A stretch of 64,000 nt of DNA. It comes from Rhizobium mongolense USDA 1844 (GTDB taxonomy: Bacteria > Pseudomonadota > Alphaproteobacteria > Rhizobiales > Rhizobiaceae). Location of the stretch: the NCBI RefSeq assembly GCF_000419765.1, contig NZ_ATTQ01000009.1:236545-300544 (forward strand), in the 5' to 3' direction. Positions 1 to 8,367 of this stretch are shown one piece after another. The notes beneath the pieces are model-generated. The model had not been told where the DNA came from. It saw nothing but the letters and a program-made list of their open reading frames with translations, and did not search any database. Position numbers and translations under genes: made by a program. Position 1 is the stretch's first letter; the number at the start of each line of letters is the position of its first letter.

Positions 1-1
1 C

Positions 2-1399
2 CTCTTCGAAGATGGCGCCGTCTATTGCAACGTTGCCGAAACGCGGAACGTCATCGAGCGATTTGTCGCTTCACCTTCGACCTATCTCCAACAATCAAAT
101 GCCGCGCGAGAGCTTGTCCGGAGAAAGTTTGCGATCGATCAATACCCGCACCGCATGGCACGCCTATGTGATGATCTTGAACTGTCCAGGCCCTCCGCCC
201 TGAAATGCAGCAGAACCGCGGGCAAGTGGCATCTAGCTGGCAAAACCGCCGAAGACAAAGCGCCCGGATCATTGCCACGGCGTATGGGCAAAAAGCGGCG
301 GATACTATTCGTCGCGACAAACGGTATCGGGCTCGGACATATCACCCGTCTGATGGCTATCGCAGAGCGTCTTCCCGATGACACCGATCCTATTTTCTTT
401 ACCCGATCGTCCGGATCCGCATTGGCTTATGCGCGAGGTCACGCTGTTGACTATACTCCTTCCGGCTTGGCGATCGGCGTGACGGACGACAGTTGGAATA
501 GGGCATATGCGCAAGAGCTGTTGACGGCCGTGGAGGCGTTTGATGTTTCGGCGGTGGTGTTCGATGGGAACAGACCGTTTCCAGGATTGATTGCCGTTGC
601 CGAAAACCGTCGCGATCTGGCCTGGTTTTGGATCCGGCGTGCCTTGTGGCGCCTTGACCACGACTTTGACCCACGTTCCCAGGATATCTTCGACATGGTG
701 ATCGAGCCGGGCGAGTTTGCTCATGACGAAGACCATGGTCCGACACGCGATATGCTGGGGACTGTCGCCGTCCCCCCTCTGCTTCTGTTGGATCCAGGGA
801 CGGGACTGCCCAGGAGCGAAGCTGCCAGCAAGCTAGGCGTCGACCCGGGCCGCTTTACTGTCGCGGTACAACTAGGCTCGCAACGCAACTTTGACTTTGA
901 GGATTTGCCCGGCCTAATTTTCGCCAGCCTGGTGAGGCGGAATATACAAACGGTTCAGATTCTCAATCCGCTCGCGAAACCTTCCAAGCAGGAATGGCCG
1001 GGCGTTTTGCGCACAAGCGTTTACCCCTTGGCTGAATATGTCAGCGCGATCGATCTTCTTGTCACCACTGCCGGGTATAACAGCTTCCATGAAAGCATCT
1101 TGGGAGGAATCCCTTCGATCTTCGTGCCCAATGAAGCGCCGGAAATGGATGACCAGCATCTTCGCGCTGTTTATGCCCAAACAGCAGGCTTGGGTCTCTG
1201 CCTGCGGTACTCGGAGTTCGATCGTGTGGAGACAACCCTCGATCTGGCGCTATCTGAGGCCTTCCGCACCGAGGTTCGCCGGCGATTAGCTCGCGTGAGT
1301 TACGTCAATGGCGCCGCCATGGCCGCGAATGCGATCGAGCAGCTTATCTTCAGTATCCGCGCTGACCGCCCGCTGCATGCCTCGATTGCTCGCAGGTGA
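2..1399 (+). CDS. Glycosyltransferase, probable two-domain fusion, 5' end outside the window
   Basis: The reading frame is open from base 2, so the gene starts to the left of the window. The first ~50 visible residues look like the tail of a GT4-type glycosyltransferase (RELVRRKF, then a helix around MARLCDDL). A ~35-residue linker leads to a second domain beginning near base 284 with RRILFVATNGIGLGHITRL, the GHxxR-type start of MurG/GT28-like enzymes. The later stretch LLVTTAGYNSFHE fits the GT-B nucleotide-sugar site. The substrate is unknown; a surface polysaccharide or glycolipid is the natural guess. The ATG at 284 has no clear Shine-Dalgarno sequence, which favours one fused protein over a separate gene. 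The last 114 bases overlap the convergent gene on the other strand. Confidence 0.7.
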   Translation, partial: LFEDGAVYCNVAETRNVIERFVASPSTYLQQSNAARELVRRKFAIDQYPHRMARLCDDLELSRPSALKCSRTAGKWHLAGKTAEDKAPGSLPRRMGKKRRILFVATNGIGLGHITRLMAIAERLPDDTDPIFFTRSSGSALAYARGHAVDYTPSGLAIGVTDDSWNRAYAQELLTAVEAFDVSAVVFDGNRPFPGLIAVAENRRDLAWFWIRRALWRLDHDFDPRSQDIFDMVIEPGEFAHDEDHGPTRDMLGTVAVPPLLLLDPGTGLPRSEAASKLGVDPGRFTVAVQLGSQRNFDFEDLPGLIFASLVRRNIQTVQILNPLAKPSKQEWPGVLRTSVYPLAEYVSAIDLLVTTAGYNSFHESILGGIPSIFVPNEAPEMDDQHLRAVYAQTAGLGLCLRYSEFDRVETTLDLALSEAFRTEVRRRLARVSYVNGAAMAANAIEQLIFSIRADRPLHASIARR

Positions 1400-1873
1400 A
1401 CGAATGGACGCATCGGCGCTCAGCTGGTCGGCAAGAAACTCGTCGATGGTCGATGAAAGTGTGATTTCGCTGGAGATGTCCCATTTCGCGAGGATCAATG
1501 ACCAGCGCCGGCGAGCGTATCTTCCATAGATTTCAGGGGAGAGCGAAGGCAGGTAGCTCCGGGTAGGGAGAAATTCCAAAGGGGCGGAACTTGCAGCGAT
1601 CAGATCGGGACGGAGTTCTGACAGAACAACAACAGGAAATTCACCATTTGCCCTGCAAGCCTCCACGGCCGTATCAAGAATCTCGGGGAGATTGGCGGGC
1701 ATCATGCCGAGGACAGAAACAAGGCTCCTAGGCCTGGCTTCCTCCTTCGGATCTTGCAGGACATAAAGAAGGCTGTCCTCTTCATCGGCCGGATCGACGA
1801 TCCGGGCATTTCTCCTGCGCCTGCCGAACGGCAAAAACCAGCCAACTTTGTCTATGATCCAGCGCAAAGCCAT
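1286..1873 (-). CDS. Hypothetical protein, 195 aa
   Basis: I do not recognise this protein. It begins with a basic, weakly hydrophobic segment (MALRWIIDKVGWFLPFGRRRR), followed by a soluble region with no cofactor or catalytic motif that I can name. The ATG at 1873 is chosen because GAGGA lies 8 bases upstream; a TTG at 1888 in the same frame has less support. It starts just past the stop codon of the caspase-like gene on the same strand, so the two are probably co-transcribed. Its last ~37 codons lie antisense to the glycosyltransferase 3' end, an unusually long convergent overlap, so the C-terminus could be a read-through of an originally shorter gene. Confidence 0.55.
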   Translation of the reverse strand: MALRWIIDKVGWFLPFGRRRRNARIVDPADEEDSLLYVLQDPKEEARPRSLVSVLGMMPANLPEILDTAVEACRANGEFPVVVLSELRPDLIAASSAPLEFLPTRSYLPSLSPEIYGRYARRRWSLILAKWDISSEITLSSTIDEFLADQLSADASIRSPASNRGMQRAVSADTEDKLLDRIRGHGGAIDVTHAS

Positions 1874-1884
1874 TCCTGTGTTCC

Positions 1885-4026
1885 TCAAAGTCCATTCTGC
1901 TGAACAAAAAGCTCGACTTCTCCCTCGATTTCCTTTCGCGTGGCAGCGTTCAGTTTTTCACCCACCGAAGACTTGGTGCGTTCTGCCTCTTCGACCTTGA
2001 AACGAGTGGCGAGCGTTGCGTTGAAATATGCCTTTTGCAAATCCGGCTTTCCACGGCTAAAACTGCCCTCCTCGTAACCCTTGGCGAGTTCCAGATAGGC
2101 GTCCTCGAAGCCTCGGCGTGCTGACAGTTCCAGCAGGGCAAGTGCGCGATTGGCATCGCGAGGAACGTTGCCTTCGCCCTTCACGAGAAGGCGTGCTGCG
2201 TAGAAGGGCGCATATTGGTTACCCATTTCCGTCGCGCGGATCATCAGATCATAGCCCCGCTTGACATCTTTCTTGACACCCAAGCCGCTGACATAGGCAC
2301 GGCCGAGATTGGTCATGGCGTCGATCTGACCTGCATCAGCCGCCGCGGCATAGAGCCTCGTCGCCTCCACATCATCTTTCTTCACGCCGGTACCGCGACG
2401 GAAGCTGTCGCCGAGCGCCGTGATCGCATTCGACCAGCCGCTTGATGCTGCAAGTCTGTACCACAAAATCCCCTCTTCGGTATTTTGAGGCACGCCTTGA
2501 CCGCGGATGTAAGCCGTTCCCACATTCGTCCTTGCTCTGAGATTTCCGAGCGGTGCCGCCTTCATGTAGAAGTCCAGGGCACGCTTGTAATCGACCTCGC
2601 GGCCGATACCGGCCCGGGCCATGTAACCGAGATTGACGAATGCGGCGCTGTATTGCTGCTGGCTGGCAAGTTCGTAGAAATGCTCCGCCCAGTCATAGCG
2701 TTTCGCTATTTCGAGGACGCGGGCTAACTGAAACTGCAGGCGTGGGTTGCTGGGGTCTGCAGCGAGCGCATAGCCGCAAGAGCGCAGCCCGTCGCGGACA
2801 TTCACCAGCCCGTTCGTAACACCGGGTACCACGCGTTGAGGATCGTTGGGATCGGCTGCATATAGGTCGCAATCCGTAACGAGCGTCTTCATGCCGCTTT
2901 GTGTGTCGGGCATTTCGCGTGGCCAGATACGAAAAGTCTCGCTGACGGCGCGCTCGCCGGCCTGCTGAAAAATAAACTCCGCTCCAGCGGCTGCAGTAGC
3001 CTCATCGGACGGCGGCTCGGTGGAAATCGGGGTGGCGGCAAGTGCACCGCTGACAAACAGCCCGCGCTTCTGCAACTCTGCAACCTGGAGACTGCTGCGT
3101 TTGAGCGCTTCGGCCGCAAGTTGGCTCTTCGGAAACACTTTGGCGAAACGTTCGAAATCCGTTGGATCAGCGCTGTCTTGAATGAAATACCAGAGGACCT
3201 GGTCAATAGTCAGCTCGCCAGCGCCCCCCAGGACCTCGGGTGCTGGTTTCTCGGCGCCGCCCGGCTTTAGGACGAATTTGGTTTCGATCGAGCCTGTGAT
3301 CCACGGTATCTGCGATCCGTTGGTGGCAAGGCGCACGTCTCCGCGCACTGTTCGGAACGTGTCGTAGATGTCGAGGCCCGGCTGCTGAAGCGCATTGGCC
3401 AGCGCCAAAGAATAAGGGCTGTTCACTCCGGTGCCGTCATAAGCTACTTCGCCGGCGCCTGTGGCGAAGGCGATGAGAACCTGACCTGCGCCGGCCTCGA
3501 TATTTGCCAAGCCCTGTCGCAGTCCCTTTTCCGAGGTGAGGGGGTTATTGCGGCAGGCGTCCAAAATGATCAGCTTGACGCCGACCGGGTCGTCCTTGAC
3601 GATGTCAATGAGGTCATTGAGAACCATGGCGTCATCGATGACTTCCTTAGCCGATCCGGTTCGTACATCAACGGGTAGCAGCAGGCTTCGCCCTTCGTAC
3701 TGCAGCGCGTGTCCCGCGTAGTAGAGGATAGCCAGATCAGCGCCGAGGAGATGGGTGCGGATCGCATTTTCGAGGTCGCCAGCGGCGGCTTTCTTGACGT
3801 CGTAGAAAAGCAGGACATCGAAACCAAGCTCCGTGAGTGTCGCGGCAATCAGCTTGGAATCGTTTTTCGGGTTAGCGAGAGGCGCAAATTCGTATTCGCC
3901 GTTCCCCACCACGATGGCGGCTTTCCGCTCCGCATAGGCCATCTGCGAGAATGCCGTTAAGAACAGCGCCAACAGCGGAAGCAAGAATATCCATTTCGGC
4001 CGAAAGTAGGAACTTCTTTGCGTCAT
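1885..4026 (-). CDS. Exported caspase-like (peptidase C14 family) protein with Sel1 repeats
   Basis: This is a 713-residue protein with an N-terminal signal or anchor (hydrophobic residues ~11-30, then MAYAERKA). A caspase-like domain follows from ~35 to ~270. It carries the expected His in YYAGHA (H106) and Cys in LDACRNNP (C158), so the catalytic dyad is present. Residues ~455-670 contain five or six Sel1-type repeats (for example ALGDSFRRGTGVKKD and NLGRAYVSGLGVKKD), which usually mediate protein contacts. Bacterial orthocaspases of this layout are thought to act in the periplasm; the target is unknown. The ATG at 4026 places the signal peptide at the N-terminus, whereas the longer frame upstream to 4227 encodes no plausible leader. 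It lies next to the T6SS VgrG module but is transcribed away from it. Confidence 0.8.
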   Translation of the reverse strand: MTQRSSYFRPKWIFLLPLLALFLTAFSQMAYAERKAAIVVGNGEYEFAPLANPKNDSKLIAATLTELGFDVLLFYDVKKAAAGDLENAIRTHLLGADLAILYYAGHALQYEGRSLLLPVDVRTGSAKEVIDDAMVLNDLIDIVKDDPVGVKLIILDACRNNPLTSEKGLRQGLANIEAGAGQVLIAFATGAGEVAYDGTGVNSPYSLALANALQQPGLDIYDTFRTVRGDVRLATNGSQIPWITGSIETKFVLKPGGAEKPAPEVLGGAGELTIDQVLWYFIQDSADPTDFERFAKVFPKSQLAAEALKRSSLQVAELQKRGLFVSGALAATPISTEPPSDEATAAAGAEFIFQQAGERAVSETFRIWPREMPDTQSGMKTLVTDCDLYAADPNDPQRVVPGVTNGLVNVRDGLRSCGYALAADPSNPRLQFQLARVLEIAKRYDWAEHFYELASQQQYSAAFVNLGYMARAGIGREVDYKRALDFYMKAAPLGNLRARTNVGTAYIRGQGVPQNTEEGILWYRLAASSGWSNAITALGDSFRRGTGVKKDDVEATRLYAAAADAGQIDAMTNLGRAYVSGLGVKKDVKRGYDLMIRATEMGNQYAPFYAARLLVKGEGNVPRDANRALALLELSARRGFEDAYLELAKGYEEGSFSRGKPDLQKAYFNATLATRFKVEEAERTKSSVGEKLNAATRKEIEGEVELFVQQNGL

Positions 4027-4093
4027 GGCAGGTAAGCCCAGGTTGTTGACTTCGTTGTCCTGATGAGCGGCAAGAATAATGCCTCCATAGTAA

Positions 4094-4106
4094 TGCAATT
4101 TTTGCA
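4094..4106. promoter_or_regulatory. Short palindrome between caspase-like gene and vgrG
   Basis: TGCAATTTTTGCA is a perfect 5-bp inverted repeat around three bases. It lies in the ~290-bp divergent gap between the caspase-like gene and vgrG. The location suits an operator, but a palindrome this short can arise by chance. Nothing else in the gap stands out. Confidence 0.2.
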
Positions 4107-4314
4107 ACTTCGCATGGGGGAAAAGGATCGCAGCCGGGGAGAGTCGTTCCCAAAATGGCTTTGCGTGTCCAGGCTGACGCATTTCTGAGGCCGGATCATT
4201 TGCCCGCAGAGGATAGACCCGGTGCAATAGCCATGCGTCTTTCGAGGTGGCGGGTCTTTATGGTAAGTTCATGATCCAGGACTGCCGGCGTCACGAGACA
4301 GGGGCACTCTCCGC

Positions 4315-6621
4315 ATGGACGAGCAACGCAACACAACCGTCCAGACGCCGCTTGGACCAGCGACGCTGACCTTCACGCACCTTGTCGGCCATGACGAGAT
4401 CAGCAGGTGTTTTGCCTTCACCGTCGGTTTCATCAGCCCCGACGCGAACGTCGACGCCCTGAGGCTTCTCGGAAAGCCAATTTCGGTTGAGGGGGAGGCC
4501 GGAGACCCGAAGCGCTGGTTCAGCGGGCTCGTTTCAGACTTTCGCCTGACCCGCATCGAAGAAGGGTTTGCCTATTACGAGGCGGAGCTGCGGCCTTGGC
4601 TTTGGCTGCTGGGTAACACCACCGACTGTCGCATCTTCCAGAACATGAGTGTGGTGGAAATCGTCGAGCAGATATTTTCGAAATATAAGCCCGCCAAGTT
4701 CGAGAAGCGGCTGCAGGGTTCCTACGAGGCACGGGAATACTGCGTGCAGTATGACGAAACCGACCTGGACTTCGTGCAGCGGCTGCTCGAGCACGAAGGC
4801 ATCATGTATTTCTTCGAGTATGGCGAGGGAGAACACACCCTCATTCTTGCCGATGCTATGAACAAGCTGAAGCCTGCGCCGGGTTATGCGACGGTCATGT
4901 TCCGTGCCGAAGGAGAACCACTGCGCCGAGACCAGGAATATATCACGGAGTGGGTGGCGACCAGTTCTGTCCACCCGGGAACCTATGCCCACACGGATTA
5001 CGATTTCACCAAGCCCGGCGCCGACCTGATGGCGCAGTCGGCGCAGCCGTTTGCTCACGCGGAATCGCAGGGCGAGCATTATCGCCATCCCGGCGCCCAT
5101 CTAACAGTGGGACGCGGTGACACCGTCGCCGTGGTGCGGCGCGAGGAAATTCAGGCAGCGCATCAGCGCATCGCCGCCGCCGGCACCGTGCGGGGGCTCG
5201 CTTCGGGCTGCAACTTCAAACTGGAAAATTTCCCGCGCAAGGATCAGAACACGGAGTATGTCGTCCTGCGCGCCGACTACCGCCTGTTCGACCCAGGCTA
5301 CCGCCCCGCCGTTTATGCGGGGGAAGAAAGCTTTCGCGCGACGCTCCAGGTCGCGCCGACTTCCGTTACTTACCGGCCGCCGCGCACCACGCGCCGGCCG
5401 ATCATGCGAGGTCCGCAAACCGCGACGGTGGTGGGCCCTTCGGGCGAGGAAATCTTCACGGACAAATATGCACGGGTGAAGGTGCAGTTTCACTGGGACC
5501 GCCTCGGCAAGAAGGACCAGAACAGTTCCTGCTTCGTGCGGGTCTCGCAAACCTGGGCCGGTGGGGGCTGGGGCTTCATCCAGATTCCCCGCATCGGCCA
5601 GGAGGTGATCGTCGATTTCCTCGAGGGAGATCCCGACCGACCGATTATCACCGGCAGGGTCTATAACGGCAAGGAGATGCCTCCCTATGAACTGCCGGGA
5701 AATGCCACCCAGTCCGGGTTGAAGACGAATTCCTCGCCCGGCGGCGGAGGTTGGAACGAACTGCGTTTCGAGGACAAGGCGGGATCGGAAGAGGTCTATT
5801 TCCAGGCGCAGAAGGACCACAACCTGCTGATCAAGAACGACCGCAGCAAGCTGGTCCAGCACGACCAAGCGGACCGCATCGACAACAATGCCAAGCACTC
5901 TGTCGGGGTGAACCTCGACGAGGACGTCGGCAACAACAAGACGACCAAAGTTGGCGTCGACCGCACCGTCAATATCGGCTCCAACGACACCGAGACGGTG
6001 GGTATCAACCGCTCCCTCACCGTCGGGGCTGACGAGACGATCGGCATCGGCGCGAATTCCACCGAGACGATCGGCTCCAACCACACCCAGACAGTTGGCA
6101 TCGTCCAGACGATCACCGTGGGTGCGGGCCGGATCGATACGGTCGGGGCCGCTGAAGCCCGAACAGTCGGGGCGGCACAGTTGAACACCATCGGCGCGTC
6201 GCGATCGGTCAGCGTCGGTATCAGCCAGAGCCATGACATCGGTACATCCGACAGCTGGGAGATCGGCACTAATCAAAGGGTCGAGATCGGCGGCGGACAG
6301 ACGAGCGAAATCGGCAAGGGGCGCAGCGCGAAGATCGGCGAGGACGATGCAACCGAGATCGGAGGGGCCCGGGTGGTGAAGGTCGCCAAGGGCAGCGCGG
6401 TCGAGGTGGGTGAGGACGGGGTGATCAAGATTGGAGAGGATCTGCTGATCGAAGCCGGCGACTCGATCGTCATCAAGTGCGGCTCGGCGGCCATTACAAT
6501 GAAGAAGGACGGTACGATCTCGATCGAAGGCAAGGATATTTCGGTGAACGCCACGGGCAAGTTCAACGGCAAGGCGTCCGGTGAGGTCGTTTGGAAGGGC
6601 AGCAAGATCAGTCATAATTGA
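4315..6621 (+). CDS. vgrG: T6SS spike protein VgrG (TssI)
   Basis: This 768-residue protein is the trimeric puncturing tip of the T6SS, positioned on the Hcp tube and carrying effectors. The N-terminal gp27-like region occupies ~1-370. The gp5-like OB fold follows at ~383-465, with the diagnostic VQFHWDRLG, CFVRVSQTWAG and GRVYNGKEMPPY. Residues ~480-530 (GWNELRFEDKAG) lead into a long beta-prism needle built from short repeats of the type TVGxxxT/IGxxxT. The chain ends near WKGSKISHN without an extra enzymatic domain, so this is a structural rather than an evolved VgrG. The ATG at 4315 has AGGGG upstream. Two small genes follow in the same direction. They face the minus-strand effector operon, so the spike and its putative PAAR-like cap are encoded convergently. 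Confidence 0.96.
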   Translation: MDEQRNTTVQTPLGPATLTFTHLVGHDEISRCFAFTVGFISPDANVDALRLLGKPISVEGEAGDPKRWFSGLVSDFRLTRIEEGFAYYEAELRPWLWLLGNTTDCRIFQNMSVVEIVEQIFSKYKPAKFEKRLQGSYEAREYCVQYDETDLDFVQRLLEHEGIMYFFEYGEGEHTLILADAMNKLKPAPGYATVMFRAEGEPLRRDQEYITEWVATSSVHPGTYAHTDYDFTKPGADLMAQSAQPFAHAESQGEHYRHPGAHLTVGRGDTVAVVRREEIQAAHQRIAAAGTVRGLASGCNFKLENFPRKDQNTEYVVLRADYRLFDPGYRPAVYAGEESFRATLQVAPTSVTYRPPRTTRRPIMRGPQTATVVGPSGEEIFTDKYARVKVQFHWDRLGKKDQNSSCFVRVSQTWAGGGWGFIQIPRIGQEVIVDFLEGDPDRPIITGRVYNGKEMPPYELPGNATQSGLKTNSSPGGGGWNELRFEDKAGSEEVYFQAQKDHNLLIKNDRSKLVQHDQADRIDNNAKHSVGVNLDEDVGNNKTTKVGVDRTVNIGSNDTETVGINRSLTVGADETIGIGANSTETIGSNHTQTVGIVQTITVGAGRIDTVGAAEARTVGAAQLNTIGASRSVSVGISQSHDIGTSDSWEIGTNQRVEIGGGQTSEIGKGRSAKIGEDDATEIGGARVVKVAKGSAVEVGEDGVIKIGEDLLIEAGDSIVIKCGSAAITMKKDGTISIEGKDISVNATGKFNGKASGEVVWKGSKISHN

Positions 6622-6632
6622 GGGGTTTTCAG

Positions 6633-7058
6633 ATGTTCGACACCCGGGAACGTATCGAAGGAGTGGTGATCGGCGTGTTGCTGGGTTTCGACGCAGGTGC
6701 GCCACTGGTGGTCTTTCCCGGCAACCCCCGTGATACTGCATTGCCCGCACGAAGCTTAGCCGACCTCACATCAGCAATGATCGGTGCCGAGGTCGCGCTG
6801 CTCTTCGAGGGTGGAGACGCGACGCGACCGCTGATCGTCGGCCGAATTGTGGAGCCGGCGCGCAAGTCGTCGACGCCAAATGTCATTCGTGATGGAGAGC
6901 GCGTGCGGATCACTGGAGAGGAGCGCATCGAGCTTCGTTGCGGCAAGGCGACAATCATCATGGAAAAGGACGGCCACATCACCATCCGCGGCACCTATGT
7001 GACAAGCCACGCCAGCGCCGCAAACCGCATTCGTGGCGGATCGGTGAACCTCAACTGA
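6633..7058 (+). CDS. DUF6484-type protein of the VgrG module
   Basis: This 141-residue protein has the N-terminal pattern GVVIGVLLGFDAGAPLVVFPGN, which I associate with the DUF6484 family found beside vgrG genes. The C-terminal half (GEERIELRCGKATIIMEKDG) closely resembles the end of the VgrG needle (IKCGSAAITMKKDGTISIEG), so the protein probably folds onto or extends the spike. The ATG at 6633 is chosen over the TTG at 6618 because GAGGGG lies 8 bases before it. The next gene starts inside its stop codon (TGATG), so translation is coupled. The exact role is not established; loading or capping of VgrG is the likely function. Confidence 0.75.
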   Translation: MFDTRERIEGVVIGVLLGFDAGAPLVVFPGNPRDTALPARSLADLTSAMIGAEVALLFEGGDATRPLIVGRIVEPARKSSTPNVIRDGERVRITGEERIELRCGKATIIMEKDGHITIRGTYVTSHASAANRIRGGSVNLN

Positions 7059-7411
7059 TGCCCACTGTGCCTGTTCTTCGCGAAATCGTCCGCCAGCACG
7101 CCGAGCAGGCCGCTTTCCTGTGGACGGTCTACGACTACCACTTGCTCCATCCGGACGAGAACCCCGACATGGATGAGGAGCGGCTTGCGCGCTTGGTCGA
7201 GCGGCTCGAGGCGCATCTCGACGGGCTCCGAGTGGCGGGAGAGGCCGGGCTGGAGATCGCGAAGGAGCGGTACGCTGAGTTTCCGGAGGCGGGGGAGTTG
7301 TTCGTGGTGAGGATGCTGTCGGTGAAGGCGCCGCCGCGAGTCGTCGATCTCGACCTCGCGAAGGTCCGGGCCGTCCTGACGCAAATGACGAGTTCCCGAG
7401 AGGCTTCATAA
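7058..7411 (+). CDS. Small helical protein of the VgrG module, possibly a truncated TIGR02270-like protein
   Basis: This protein has 117 residues. The part HAEQAAFLWTVYDYHLLHP...DEERLARLVERLEAHLDGLRVAGEAGLEIAKE resembles the N-terminus of the HEAT-repeat-like TIGR02270 proteins encoded in T6SS vgrG clusters. Those proteins are several times longer. Here the frame stops after ~20 unmatched residues, so it is either a naturally short relative or a 3'-truncated copy. The start at 7058 overlaps the preceding stop as TGATG. It ends 20 bases from the stop of the convergent beta-propeller gene. A role in handling the VgrG cargo is inferred only from position. Confidence 0.6.
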   Translation: MPTVPVLREIVRQHAEQAAFLWTVYDYHLLHPDENPDMDEERLARLVERLEAHLDGLRVAGEAGLEIAKERYAEFPEAGELFVVRMLSVKAPPRVVDLDLAKVRAVLTQMTSSREAS

Positions 7412-7431
7412 CTTGCGCAGGTCGCAACGCG

Positions 7432-8346
7432 TCAGATTTCGACGGTCACGAACCCCCAGCCGTCGGAGCTGTGGCGCAGTTCTACAGCCGTCCACGCCTT
7501 GCCGTCAAAGAAGGCGACTTGCGGACCGCTTGTTACCGCCATTTTTTTCCGGCTGGCAGTCATGTAGTAGGCAAAATCTAGGTCTTTGGACAATCTGAGC
7601 CGCGTCCTCTCCTGTTTGAAAACGCCGGTCTCGTCATCGCCCCAGTAACGTTTCCCCTGAAACTCGCAGATCGTCTGAAACATGCTGTCCGGGACGTCGA
7701 AGTCGTAACGCTCCTCGTCCTGAAGGCGAAAGCAGGTCCCTTCGGCTCCGCCGACATAGATCGCTCCGTCCGAACCGACCGATACCGCGCGCAATTCGTT
7801 CTCAACGCCGGCGTCGACGGTGTGCCAGCGTGAGCCGTCGAATCTCGCCATGGCTCCGAGGTCTCCCACCGCATAGATGCGGTCGGCCGAAAGGCCATGC
7901 ATATCGTTCAGCCGCTGCTCCGTCGGCATGTCGAAGTGTGTCCAGCGTGCGCCGTCATATCTGTAGGCATTTCCTTCCGTGCCGAACAAAAAGACATTCC
8001 GGCGTCCCAGCCCCCAGACGCGAAGCATCATGCTGTCTGCAAACTTGTTACTTGTCCAAGCGGAGTTGTGGCATTCATGGACGGCACCGGCTGCGTCCAG
8101 AACAAAATAGTCCTGCGGAGAGGCGACATACAACGATAGCGGGAATTCATTGAAGGCATGCAGTAACTCGAAACTCGGCAAACGCTCGGAGTCAATTTCG
8201 TATATAGCTGCCTCGTTTATCGTCATGTCCTGGTCGCTGAAATGGTAGAGGACACGGCACTTCCCGTCTTCGCCTTGCCAAGCCTGGATCGCTTCCACGT
8301 GCGCGTCATCAGGTGCGACAACCAAACTATTCGTGCTTCTCGTCAT
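7432..8346 (-). CDS. Beta-propeller-like repeat protein, candidate effector accessory or immunity protein
   Basis: This 304-residue soluble protein has no signal peptide. It contains repeated blades such as FLFGTEGNAYRYDGARW, YAVGDLGAMARFDGSRW and YVGGAEGTCFRL, spaced about 40 residues apart, indicating a beta-propeller of the YVTN/WD-like sort. No enzymatic motif is visible. The ATG at 8346 is preceded by GGAGG, 6 bases upstream. It sits downstream of the PAAR-like effector on the same strand, separated from it by an IS110 remnant. A cytoplasmic protein directly following a T6SS effector is often its immunity partner, but here that is inference only. Confidence 0.7.
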   Translation of the reverse strand: MTRSTNSLVVAPDDAHVEAIQAWQGEDGKCRVLYHFSDQDMTINEAAIYEIDSERLPSFELLHAFNEFPLSLYVASPQDYFVLDAAGAVHECHNSAWTSNKFADSMMLRVWGLGRRNVFLFGTEGNAYRYDGARWTHFDMPTEQRLNDMHGLSADRIYAVGDLGAMARFDGSRWHTVDAGVENELRAVSVGSDGAIYVGGAEGTCFRLQDEERYDFDVPDSMFQTICEFQGKRYWGDDETGVFKQERTRLRLSKDLDFAYYMTASRKKMAVTSGPQVAFFDGKAWTAVELRHSSDGWGFVTVEI

Positions 8347-8367
8347 GGTAGCCTCCAATGAAAGAAC

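Noticed and set aside
5930..6470. Repeated DNA pattern inside vgrG, possible CRISPR or tandem array
   Set aside because: The repeats are degenerate codons for the beta-prism needle, with no spacers or constant repeat.
5101..6750. Long minus-strand open frame (549 aa) opposite vgrG
   Set aside because: It is the mirror of the VgrG repeat region; composition is biased by the Gly/Thr/Asp repeats on the other strand and there is no ribosome site or family match.
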